A stretch of DNA of 64,000 nucleotides, taken from NCBI GenBank assembly GCA_930972465.1, contig CAKNHF010000014.1:1-64000 (forward strand), read 5' to 3'. This DNA is from an uncultured Lachnospiraceae bacterium (GTDB taxonomy: Bacteria; Bacillota; Clostridia; Lachnospirales; Lachnospiraceae). A program made the position numbers and the translations under genes. Positions 27,088 to 35,157 of this stretch are shown here, in pieces. Each line of letters starts with the position of its first letter. Position 1 is the first letter of the stretch. The notes under the pieces are model-generated. The model made no database searches. It saw only the letters and a program-made list of their open reading frames with translations, and was not told the origin of the DNA.

Positions 27088-28617
27088 CTATTCCTTGATG
27101 ATACGGCCGTATTCATCCTCGCGTTTTCCGGTGTCTTTCAGCTTGCCGTAACGGGAATATCTGCTGTAACGTCCGTATCTGCTGTATCTGCCGTAACCAT
27201 AGCCGTAACCGTAGCCATAACCATATCCATAGCCGTAACGGCTGCCTTTATGACTTGTATCTCCGTTGAATACATAGCCGAGTATTTCAACATCTCTGGA
27301 CGCCAGCGCATCGATTCCGTTTCTGATCTTGTTCAGCTTCGTATAGTCACAGCGGACTACATACAGTGCGGAGTCCACATATTTTGCCAGAAGAGAGGCG
27401 TCCGCCAGGAGCTCGGCCGGAGCCGTATCAAGAATCACGTAATCCGCTCTTCTTCTCATTGCATTCAGGATATCGTCCATCCTTCTGGAACCGAGAAGGG
27501 ACGCGTCTTCATCATTCGGCTTTCCTCCGTATAGAATCAGCATATCTGTATCAGGGATGTCTGCCTTGCACAGTGACTGGGTAAGCGTCACTTTCCCCCT
27601 CAGCACAGCCCCGATACCGGGATGCTTTTTCGTCTCCTGCATAATGTCTGCAACAGACGGGTTTCTCGTATCAAAGTCAGCAAGGATCACTGATTTTCCC
27701 TGTTTTGCAATAGCCAGAGCCAGGTTTACCGCCACGGTCGTCTTCCCTTCTCCCGGGATGGAACTTGTGACCATGATCACCCTGCCTGTTTTTTCATCTT
27801 CATCCGATTCCTTCATGACACGGACTCTGAGCCGGCGGATTGCTTCCTCGTATGCGGGAGAGATCCGCTCGTTCAGTATGTTCAGGCTGTTGTACTCCGA
27901 TTTCTTTCTCTTTTTCTGCTTCACATAGGGCAGGCTGCCAAGATCTTTGATATTAATTCTCTTATTCAGCTTGTCTTTGGAATGTACCGTCTGCTTCAGC
28001 AGTACATACAGGCACAGGATCACTGCGTCGATCACAGCTCCCTGAAGGAATCCTTTTTTGTAGGAGCCGCGTATGACAACTTCTTTCTGCGTATCAGAAG
28101 GGATTCCCGTCTCGTCAAGAATCTGCAGGCTGGTCTCGCCGAAAATGTACTCGGCCACTTCCGGATAATTCTTAATCACGGACTGAAGCACGTTGTAGGC
28201 CATCTGCGGATCATCTGAGGATACGGAGATCGTCAGCATGTTCATCCCATCTTCTGCTTCAACGCTGATAGATCCGGGGACATAATCAAGTCCCATATCA
28301 TTCGCGACCACATCCTGGAGCACGCCGCTGGTCAGAACATAAGGAAAAACCTCCGCCATTTCCTGCGCTGACTGAATATTACTGTAGGAGCCTCCTCCGG
28401 GTCCTGCCACAGACACGGTGGCGGAAGCCACATACTGCGGCGTATAGGAGAATGATGTCGCGAAATAAGACCGGACGGTGCACACTATGAGCAGAATCAG
28501 CATGACAGGCCAGAGCTTTCTCAATGCATTCAGGAAGTCTGCCACCAGATTCATGATATCTATTTTTTCTGTTTCATCAATCTTTCCGTTTTCTGTTACT
28601 TCTCTGTTCTCACTCAT
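27088..28617 (-). CDS. BY-kinase fused to chain-length domain (Wzc/CapAB-like), copy 1
   Basis: 509 residues. The N-terminal Wzz-like domain lies between two membrane segments (~35-55 and ~185-205). The cytoplasmic kinase has Walker A SSIPGEGKTTVAVNLA, Walker A' VILADFDTRNPS and Walker B YVILDTAPAELL. The tail is an unusual tandem Gly-Tyr run followed by repeated RYSRYG units, offering many tyrosines for autophosphorylation. It controls polymer length and export with the CpsB-type phosphatase. The start overlaps the stop of copy 2 (ATGA). Confidence 0.9.
   Translation of the reverse strand: MSENREVTENGKIDETEKIDIMNLVADFLNALRKLWPVMLILLIVCTVRSYFATSFSYTPQYVASATVSVAGPGGGSYSNIQSAQEMAEVFPYVLTSGVLQDVVANDMGLDYVPGSISVEAEDGMNMLTISVSSDDPQMAYNVLQSVIKNYPEVAEYIFGETSLQILDETGIPSDTQKEVVIRGSYKKGFLQGAVIDAVILCLYVLLKQTVHSKDKLNKRINIKDLGSLPYVKQKKRKKSEYNSLNILNERISPAYEEAIRRLRVRVMKESDEDEKTGRVIMVTSSIPGEGKTTVAVNLALAIAKQGKSVILADFDTRNPSVADIMQETKKHPGIGAVLRGKVTLTQSLCKADIPDTDMLILYGGKPNDEDASLLGSRRMDDILNAMRRRADYVILDTAPAELLADASLLAKYVDSALYVVRCDYTKLNKIRNGIDALASRDVEILGYVFNGDTSHKGSRYGYGYGYGYGYGYGYGRYSRYGRYSRYSRYGKLKDTGKREDEYGRIIKE
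27191..27238 (-). repeat. Six-base tandem repeat coding Gly-Tyr in the kinase tail
   Basis: Imperfect GGYTAY hexamers (read on the minus strand) encode at least eight consecutive Gly-Tyr pairs. Codons alternate (GGT/GGC/GGA with TAT/TAC), so the repeat is partly scrambled at DNA level. Repeat number could change by slippage and alter the tyrosine count. Confidence 0.7.
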
Positions 28618-30056
28618 TTTCCACTTTCCTTATGTTTCTTGCCGTAATGGCCGTAATCTCCGTATCTGCCGCTGTATCTTCCCACCGTCGCCCCTGCAAG
28701 GCGTCCGAAGGACTGCACACTGTTCAGCACCACTCCCAGGATTCTGGTTTTCTGAGCGCGGAACTTGTCCAGCATTGTATTAATGTCTTCAGCAGCAATA
28801 AAGTTCTGACGTTCCACGAAGAGAACCGCATCTGTATACTGTCCCCACAACTCTGCGTCTCCCAGAACTCCCGTGGGCGGTGTATCCACAATAATGTAGT
28901 CCGCCGACTCTTTACAGCGGTTCAGGAATTTTCTCGTCCTGTCTCCCTGAAGGATATCCGTGGAGGAGGAATAACAGTTCCTCCCTCCGATCAGATACAG
29001 CTTCGGCACCTTTGTCTTCATAAGAAGGTCAAAGTCTTTCCTTTCATGTTTCAGGAATTCTCCCAGCTCATTGTCCTCTGACGGATGAAGGCCGAAAATC
29101 AGGAACTGGGACGGGCGCCTCAGGTCGCCGTCGATCAGAAGTACCCGGTTGTCCTTTTCCGCCAGGCTGATTGCAAGGTTAGCCGCTACTGTCGACTTAC
29201 CTTCATTTTCCGAAACACTGGTGACGGTAAGCGTCTTCCAGCCTTCCTTTTCCATCCGGTACTCGGCCTTCGCAGAAAACTTCCTGTAGCTCTCAACGAA
29301 GCCGAATCCCGCCAGAGGATCATTGATCAGAAGTCCTCTTTTCTTACGGCCCAGAAGCTCTTTCAGCGTCTTGTGTTTAAATTCATAGGCAATGGATCCC
29401 ATATTTCTGGCGTCCAGTTTCTTTTCAATATCGTCTTCATTCTTCAGGGTATCCCGCATTACCGAGAGCAAACCGAAGAGAAATGCAAGCGCGGCCGCGG
29501 CCAGCACGAACACCATCTTCAGAGTCCGGCTGGTGTTCAGCGGATTGTTCGGCGAGAACGGAATGTCCGGATTTCTCAGCATATTCAGCACGATGTCTCC
29601 CACTGTGTAATATGAAACGCTTGAATAATTTTCCAGAATTCCTTCCATAACGTCAAACGCCTCTCTCGGGGATGACGCCGTCACGTTCAGTTCCAGCAGA
29701 TTCGTCCCCTCCGCTACAGTCGCCTGTATATCCGCATCGATCTCGTCAACTCCGAGCTTCTCACACAGGACGTCCTGCATGGTATTGCTCTCGACAATCT
29801 TCTGGAAGGTGGTCGCCGTTGTGTTAGCCGAGCTCAGCGTAGAGTACGATGCCGATGTATTTCTGGCCGATACGACGAATGTCGCAGACGATGTATACTG
29901 CGGAACATATCTCAGGTTCAGCAGTACATAAGCCAGAAGCGCCGCCGATACGGCGCCCAGCAGGATTGCCCACCAGTTGATCAGGATATCATGTATGAGC
30001 GTAAACGGCTCTATCTTATAGTTGTCCAATGTCTGACCGGTCGTATTCTCCATCAC
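28614..30056 (-). CDS. BY-kinase fused to chain-length domain, copy 2
   Basis: 480 residues with the same layout as copy 1 but only moderately similar. TM1 falls near residues 28-50 and TM2 near 188-208. Walker A is SVSENEGKSTVAANLA, Walker A' VLLIDGDLRRPS and Walker B YIIVDTPPTGVLGDAE. The tail (GRYSGRYGDYGHYGKK) is a shorter tyrosine cluster. Tandem fused kinases in one operon may form mixed rings or act on different partners. The start is at MM (ATGATG), two bases after the Ig-like gene stop. Confidence 0.9.
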   Translation of the reverse strand: MMENTTGQTLDNYKIEPFTLIHDILINWWAILLGAVSAALLAYVLLNLRYVPQYTSSATFVVSARNTSASYSTLSSANTTATTFQKIVESNTMQDVLCEKLGVDEIDADIQATVAEGTNLLELNVTASSPREAFDVMEGILENYSSVSYYTVGDIVLNMLRNPDIPFSPNNPLNTSRTLKMVFVLAAAALAFLFGLLSVMRDTLKNEDDIEKKLDARNMGSIAYEFKHKTLKELLGRKKRGLLINDPLAGFGFVESYRKFSAKAEYRMEKEGWKTLTVTSVSENEGKSTVAANLAISLAEKDNRVLLIDGDLRRPSQFLIFGLHPSEDNELGEFLKHERKDFDLLMKTKVPKLYLIGGRNCYSSSTDILQGDRTRKFLNRCKESADYIIVDTPPTGVLGDAELWGQYTDAVLFVERQNFIAAEDINTMLDKFRAQKTRILGVVLNSVQSFGRLAGATVGRYSGRYGDYGHYGKKHKESGK

Positions 30057-30057
30057 A

Positions 30058-30927
30058 TTACCTCACTACCACTGCTAATTTCGTTGTCGCCGATACATCA
30101 TCCTCTGTCGTAAAAGTATAATCTACTGTATATGTACCGGCCGTCTTATAGTCAACACTTCCTGAAACCTGTACATCTCCACGCTCTCCGGGCAAAAGGC
30201 TGTTGTCGTCTTCAAAGAGATATTCCGAACCGTTTCTCTCCAGCCCGATGACAAGAGAATTCAGATCCACTGACTTGCCAACATTCGTGTACACGATATA
30301 CTGGGACAGAACCGGATAATACTTGTCCCTTTCCTCATCGTCCGAAGAATCTGTGACTGTCACGGTCAGAGGAACCGAGCAGGTATCCCCTGCGCTGTTG
30401 CTCACCTGAACCGTCATCTCATAATTTCCCGCCTGGGATATATATGTGTTGTCACTGAAAGTTGCTCTGATCTGGGAGGAGATATCTCCATCCAGGCAGT
30501 CCTGCACCGTCATATTTTCCGCAAGATTGATATCCTCCATCTGTTCCATGCTAAATCGCAGCGGTTCTGAAAGCTGGATCTGCGGAGAAGTATAATCTGT
30601 ATATTCAACTGTTCGTGAATAAGTGGCCACCTGATTCGAGCTGTCAAACACGGCATAGTTCGCTGTACGCTTTCCCGGTTCCGTAAAGTTTGACATGGAG
30701 GAGACACGAATGGAATCCGTCAGATCTCCGTCTCTGTTGTCTTCGGCTGTCATTCCCTGCAGGAGCGCGGAGTCGTCATCCTCCACGCTGACCGTGACCG
30801 TGTCTGAATCACAGGTAATTACCGGAGGAGTATGATCCTCCACCATTCTCGCCATGACGTTGTATGCAATAAATGCTATCACAGACAGCACGAATACCAA
30901 TACTATTGTAACTCTCAATCTTCTCAT
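30058..30927 (-). CDS. Membrane-anchored Ig-like (DUF5011-type) surface protein
   Basis: 289 residues. One N-terminal signal anchor (VTIVLVFVLSVIAFIAYNVMA), then extracellular modules with the bacterial Ig/DUF5011 pattern (DHTPPVITC, AEDNRDGDLTDSIRV, GKRTANYAVFDSSNQVATYSR; repeated once as VQDCLDGDISSQIRA). The third part (YIVYTNVGKSVDLNSL) is another beta domain. It is overlapped by the phosphatase gene (ATGA-type) and abuts the kinase gene, so it belongs to the export regulatory unit, possibly as an extracytoplasmic partner of the kinases. Role not known. Confidence 0.75.
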   Translation of the reverse strand: MRRLRVTIVLVFVLSVIAFIAYNVMARMVEDHTPPVITCDSDTVTVSVEDDDSALLQGMTAEDNRDGDLTDSIRVSSMSNFTEPGKRTANYAVFDSSNQVATYSRTVEYTDYTSPQIQLSEPLRFSMEQMEDINLAENMTVQDCLDGDISSQIRATFSDNTYISQAGNYEMTVQVSNSAGDTCSVPLTVTVTDSSDDEERDKYYPVLSQYIVYTNVGKSVDLNSLVIGLERNGSEYLFEDDNSLLPGERGDVQVSGSVDYKTAGTYTVDYTFTTEDDVSATTKLAVVVR

Positions 30928-31703
30928 TGCGCCCGTTCCTCCCAGTAGTATCTTTCATTAAACGGAATCCTCCGCATCTTTACCGGCTTAAGGCCGTTAC
31001 AGATGTTCTGCGGATTCTTGTCAAACAGAACATCCAGATATTCCTCCGGATATTCTTCGCTGAGATGGTCATACGCGTCCGCCATGCATGTTGTTCTCTG
31101 TATCGGGCTGTGGGCGTCGCTTGCAACCGCGGTCACAAGATTGTGATTCAGCAGTTCATAGGCCGCGCGCTGCGCGCGCTGTCCGAATCTTCCCATGAAG
31201 CTTCCCTTATTGATCTGGATCTCATATCCTTTCTTTGTCCACTGATATGCGATCTCCGGGTCATCCTGAATAAATTCATACCTCTCAGCATGGGCGATCA
31301 CCGGAATTGCCCGGACTTCCTTTACCTGCCGGAGAATCTCGCCGGCAAAATCCGGATCCTCGCCAAAGTCAAACTCCATCAGGATGTACCTTGTCCTGTT
31401 GATGGGAAATATCTTTCCCTCTGTCAGAAGTCTCGGAACTTCCTCCGTAGTAAAGACCTCCATTCCCGCAAGCAGGGTGATCTGAGGCACCTCCCTCCTG
31501 AGGATCTCCTTTGTCTTCTGAAACACATGACAGTATTCTTTTCCAAAATAATTGGCATACATTCCTGGAATGTTACAGTGCGGCGTCGCCACTATAACAG
31601 TCGTTCCGTTCTCGTATGCCATAGCTGCCATCTCGATGCTGTCATAGATATCCTCCGCTCCGTCATCCACTCCCGGAAGGATGTGAGTATGTATATCTAT
31701 CAT
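30924..31703 (-). CDS. CpsB/YwqE-type PHP tyrosine-protein phosphatase
   Basis: 259 residues from ATG 31703 (MIDIHTHILPGVDDG), which has AAGGGG five bases upstream; the longer frame lacks a site. PHP metal ligands are visible: H-x-H at the start, the His in VATPHCNIPGMY, MEVFTTEE, VIAHAERYEFIQ and VASDAHSPIQRTT. It removes phosphate from the tyrosine cluster of BY-kinases and so cycles polymer export. First gene of the regulatory operon. Confidence 0.9.
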   Translation of the reverse strand: MIDIHTHILPGVDDGAEDIYDSIEMAAMAYENGTTVIVATPHCNIPGMYANYFGKEYCHVFQKTKEILRREVPQITLLAGMEVFTTEEVPRLLTEGKIFPINRTRYILMEFDFGEDPDFAGEILRQVKEVRAIPVIAHAERYEFIQDDPEIAYQWTKKGYEIQINKGSFMGRFGQRAQRAAYELLNHNLVTAVASDAHSPIQRTTCMADAYDHLSEEYPEEYLDVLFDKNPQNICNGLKPVKMRRIPFNERYYWEERAQ

Positions 31704-31752
31704 ATTGTCCCCTTTATATATGTATAAACTCAGTTGTGCAGGCTCCCTTGAC

Positions 31753-31798
31753 AGGCGGAATCCGCCTTCCTGCAATACTACAGTCAGTTATTATAACA
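31753..31798 (-). promoter_or_regulatory. Extended -10 promoter and leader hairpin of the regulatory operon
   Basis: TGTTATAAT on the minus strand (31798 to 31790) is an extended -10; start near 31783. The leader then forms AGGCGG-AAT-CCGCCT (31753-31767), a short stable hairpin. The ribosome site of the phosphatase follows. Confidence 0.5.
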
Positions 31799-31902
31799 CA
31801 AGTTTCTGCATTTCGGAATAATCTCTTCTATATTACCAGATTTTTAGTAATTATTCCGCTTTACGCAGAAGTCCCGTACGGTTGTCCTCATTTTCCCGTC
31901 GT

Positions 31903-32370
31903 TCAGCCCTGCCGCCGGGCTCCTCTTCCTGTAAAAAATGAATAAACCTTCTCTATCAGTTTCCTCACCGGAATGATCCGGAGCCAGACATGTTCGAAGA
32001 ACTCCCACCAGAAATCCCCGGGCCGGATCAGCTTCCCCTTCCTCTTCACCTTGACAACCAGGGCAAATATCTGATCTCTCCGGAGCGGCCCCTCGATCTG
32101 CGTCTGTGCGTCGCCGACCATATAATAGCCTTCCGCCGTCTTCCTGTATATCCGATGCATCACGTACTGTCCGCTGTTCCTCTGATAGAAGACCATGTCG
32201 CCTCTGCGCAGCTCCCGCTCCGGTTTTGTAAAATAGATGTAATCTCTGTTATGGCACAGAAAAGGAGACATACTGCTTCCGGCAATCAGCATGGACACAG
32301 TCTTTCCCTCTTCCGCAATTCCCCGGAGAACAGATACATATTCATTTGTATCGACTACACGAGTATTCAT
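31903..32370 (-). CDS. S26 (signal-peptidase-like) protease of the RiPP-like cluster
   Basis: 155 residues. The catalytic Ser lies in IAGSSMSPFL (~39). RRGDMVFYQ carries Arg where LepB-type enzymes have the general-base Lys. A His follows in YVMHRIYR and an Asp in MVGDAQ. This layout fits the Ser-His-Asp branch (SipW/Sec11 style). There is no N-terminal anchor; a C-terminal basic/aromatic helix (WWEFFEHVWLRIIPVRKL) may touch the membrane. It follows the ABC exporter by 57 bases. Because that exporter has no C39 peptidase, this protein is the obvious candidate to cut the precursor leader. Confidence 0.75.
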   Translation of the reverse strand: MNTRVVDTNEYVSVLRGIAEEGKTVSMLIAGSSMSPFLCHNRDYIYFTKPERELRRGDMVFYQRNSGQYVMHRIYRKTAEGYYMVGDAQTQIEGPLRRDQIFALVVKVKRKGKLIRPGDFWWEFFEHVWLRIIPVRKLIEKVYSFFTGRGARRQG

Positions 32371-32427
32371 AACATTTCCCCTTTACACTGGACCGCAGTT
32401 CCGGCAGCTTTGGCTATGGATCAGATA

Positions 32428-34215
32428 TCAGAAGTCCATGGCCATGCGGCTCGACTCTTCCTCACTGAGCTCTGTCACCTTTGTCTCCATGACACGGTAC
32501 ACTCTCTGACACAGATTGAGCACGCTCGGCCGGTGGGTCGTCACAATGCATGTCTTGTTCGGATGCTGCTGCACGATGTTGCGCAGCACAGTGCGTTCCG
32601 TAGTCACGTCAAGGGCTGATGTCGCCTCATCGAGCAGAAGGATCGGAGAATCTCTCAAGACCGCTCTTGCAATCGCAATACGCTGAGCCTGCCCCTCAGA
32701 GAGACCTCTTCCCCGTTCCCCCACATTGCTGTTGATGGTATCCGGAAGCTTCTCCACAAAATCCCAGGCGCAGGAAACCTTCAGCGCCTCGATGATCTCC
32801 TCATCTGTGGCGTCTTCCTTTACCATGCGCATGTTCTCGGCAATCGTTCCGGAAAGGATTGTGTTTCCCTGAGGAACATAGGCGAACAGATGCCTTGTCT
32901 CCGCATTCATTGTGATTTCCTGTCCATTGGAAGCCCGCAGCTTCACCTCACCGTTTTCCGGACGGACCAGCCCGAGAATCAACCGGATCATTGTCGTCTT
33001 TCCTTCACCGGAGGGGCCTACAAGAGCCACAATCTCACCCGGATTTGCCTCAAATGCCGAGTCTGTGATCACGCGTGTTCCCTGTACATATGAGAAATTC
33101 ACGTCCTGCATCCGTACTTCGAAGCCGTTCTCTATGTATTTATCCATCTCACTGCTCTCCGGAATATGTACTTCTCTCGGGAGCTGCACCAGTTCACGGA
33201 TACGATGCGCCGATACGGAGCTGTTCAGGAAAGACGGAATGATGGAAACGACGTTGCTGAACGCGGAGGAAAGATTGCTTCTCTGCTGCAGGAACAGCGT
33301 CATGGTTCCGTATGTAATATCCCCTGTCCAGAGCCGGAAAAGACAGTAGCCAAATGCGGCGAACTGAACCAGCGTCCCCATTATGGTCATGAGAATGCTT
33401 GTCTTAATGGAAAACATATTGTATTTCAGGCTGATATCACGGAATTTCCGCTGCCACCAGCGCATCTTCTTACTGTAATGGGGCGCCACACCGAATGATT
33501 TTATAGTATCGAAGTTATAGATCGCCTCCACCTCGAAAGTCATCAGATCGGAACTCATCTCCCGGACTTTCTTGCTGTAATCTCTCTGCTTCTTAATCAT
33601 GAATCTTGACATCAGAAGCAGGAACGGTGCGCTGGCCAGTGCGATCACAGCCATGATCCAGTCATAGTGAAGAATTACAAAGAATGTGGCGATAAAATTG
33701 TAAATCGCTATAATAATAGTAGGAAGCCAGCTGATCGCATTGCCGCTTACGGTTCCGATATCCCCGTTAAAACGGTTCAGAATATCGCCGTTGGAGTATT
33801 TATTCAGCGCAAGCCAGTCCGCGTCAACGATCTTGTCAAAGATATCCGCCTGAATATCATTGTTGATATCGATGCTCAGCTTTGCCGTAATCCGGCTTAT
33901 GATGCTGCTGAACGTCAGACTGAAAACCGTGCTTCCGACCATGATCGCGATCATGACCCACAGCCTGCTTGTCTCATAACCCGTAATGATATCGATCATA
34001 TACTTGCTTGCCACACTGCTGACCAGTCCCATAGATGTGCTGAAAATGCCGAGGATTATATAAAAAGCAATAGCCCCTTTGTATCTGACGCTGTAGCTGA
34101 AGATCCACTTCCAGTCGTCTATAATCTCGCCAAAAGTCCCGTCTTTCCATCTGGATATGAGAATGTCCAGAGATTCAAAGGCGGGATTTTTATTTTCATT
34201 CTGATGTTCTTCCAT
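32428..34215 (-). CDS. ABC exporter (fused permease-ATPase, no C39 peptidase)
   Basis: 595 residues. Six TM helices fall in residues ~45-330. The ATPase has Walker A VALVGPSGEGKTT, signature GLSEGQAQRIAIARA (Glu in place of the second Gly of LSGGQ) and Walker B SPILLLDEATSALDV. The N-terminus enters the permease directly, so leader cleavage must be done by another enzyme. MsbA/bacteriocin-exporter-like half-transporter that should act as a homodimer. Placed between the HPr-kinase-like gene and the S26 protease, it likely exports the modified peptide. Confidence 0.88.
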   Translation of the reverse strand: MEEHQNENKNPAFESLDILISRWKDGTFGEIIDDWKWIFSYSVRYKGAIAFYIILGIFSTSMGLVSSVASKYMIDIITGYETSRLWVMIAIMVGSTVFSLTFSSIISRITAKLSIDINNDIQADIFDKIVDADWLALNKYSNGDILNRFNGDIGTVSGNAISWLPTIIIAIYNFIATFFVILHYDWIMAVIALASAPFLLLMSRFMIKKQRDYSKKVREMSSDLMTFEVEAIYNFDTIKSFGVAPHYSKKMRWWQRKFRDISLKYNMFSIKTSILMTIMGTLVQFAAFGYCLFRLWTGDITYGTMTLFLQQRSNLSSAFSNVVSIIPSFLNSSVSAHRIRELVQLPREVHIPESSEMDKYIENGFEVRMQDVNFSYVQGTRVITDSAFEANPGEIVALVGPSGEGKTTMIRLILGLVRPENGEVKLRASNGQEITMNAETRHLFAYVPQGNTILSGTIAENMRMVKEDATDEEIIEALKVSCAWDFVEKLPDTINSNVGERGRGLSEGQAQRIAIARAVLRDSPILLLDEATSALDVTTERTVLRNIVQQHPNKTCIVTTHRPSVLNLCQRVYRVMETKVTELSEEESSRMAMDF

Positions 34216-34302
34216 CGAATCACCCCTGTCTGTCCTGTCCGGTCACACCGACGCGAAAAGTTCCATTTCTGCAAAACAGTATACATGCATCATCCGGCAT
34301 CG

Positions 34303-35157
34303 TCAAGCATCCAGATTCTGCAAAGCCCGCTCCAGACACGCCACCGCTTCCTCAGAGATCGTGCATCTGAGATGAAGCACCGGGACTCTTCCCAGGAAAT
34401 CCTCAATCAGATCCATGGTATGGACATGATCCGACGTATTCCATTTGTTTACCGTGATCTGACTGTACAGAAGCGGGAACGCACGTCCCGGAGTCAGTCT
34501 CTCCGCCCGGTTTTCTTTCGCCTGGCTCAGCATGACAACAGCCCGGATGGGAATCGCTTCGTTATTGCACACCTCTGACGTCCCGCACACCGGCCAGCCC
34601 TGCGCCGTCCATCTGCCGTCTTTCTTTCCGAGAAGAGCACGGTCGCCGTTGACCGTACGGCTCCCCCGGTACTTTTCCCAGAGATTGGCCTGGGTCGTCT
34701 TCCCGGTCTCCGACGGAGCAGAAAAAAGAATCGCCCCTCCCCGGTACTCCATATAGGCGCAGTGAAGGACCATACTGTCCTTCTTCACCAGACGGCGTTC
34801 GAGCGCAAAAAGTGAGGTGAAAACCGGATCAAAGTGCAGTCCCCGGATCTGGTCCCGGGCAAGGGTAATCTCCGCCCGATCATCAGCAACTTCCCTGTAG
34901 CAGGCATAATATTCCCCGGTTCCCTTTATCCCGATCAGGCGGCTTTCCCCCGACGCATTCTGAAATACCGTAAGATCAGGGCGCTGCGCCGTGACCTTGC
35001 CGTCCGGACGGGGAAGCCGGTCGGAAACTTCTATATGATAGGTGTACTCCGACACACCTGTCTCTGCAGTAAACTTCATGAAATTATCCGGAGGCGTTAT
35101 CTCCTCCGGACAACAGAGACGGAATACAAAATCACCGATCTGAAATATCCTGTCCAT
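34303..35157 (-). CDS. HPr-kinase-like (HprK-related) RiPP-cluster protein
   Basis: 284 residues. A P-loop near residue 133 (FSAPSETGKTTQANLW), VNGDRALLGKKDG as the HprK-like Asp/Arg region and a second conserved block (ILSQ-like VVMLSQAKENRAERL) fit HPr-kinase-related proteins that recur in lasso-peptide and other RiPP clusters. There is no HPr substrate in the area. It overlaps the radical SAM gene by 26 bases, so they are made together. Precise activity is unknown: phosphorylation of the peptide or another cluster component is possible. Confidence 0.75.
   Translation of the reverse strand: MDRIFQIGDFVFRLCCPEEITPPDNFMKFTAETGVSEYTYHIEVSDRLPRPDGKVTAQRPDLTVFQNASGESRLIGIKGTGEYYACYREVADDRAEITLARDQIRGLHFDPVFTSLFALERRLVKKDSMVLHCAYMEYRGGAILFSAPSETGKTTQANLWEKYRGSRTVNGDRALLGKKDGRWTAQGWPVCGTSEVCNNEAIPIRAVVMLSQAKENRAERLTPGRAFPLLYSQITVNKWNTSDHVHTMDLIEDFLGRVPVLHLRCTISEEAVACLERALQNLDA

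Noticed and set aside
26429..27151. 240-codon plus-strand ORF opposite the LCP gene
   Set aside because: It lies fully antisense to a strongly supported LCP gene, has no ribosome site and shows no recognisable domain.
31903..32370. NEYVSV in the N-terminus of the S26 protease looks like the precursor motif
   Set aside because: The flanking W/P/V/C positions are missing, and this family commonly begins with a similar EYV-x-V-L-R helix. Treated as coincidence.
33667..34578. 303-codon plus-strand ORF opposite the ABC exporter and HprK-like genes
   Set aside because: Spans two well-supported genes on the other strand, with biased composition typical of an antisense shadow.
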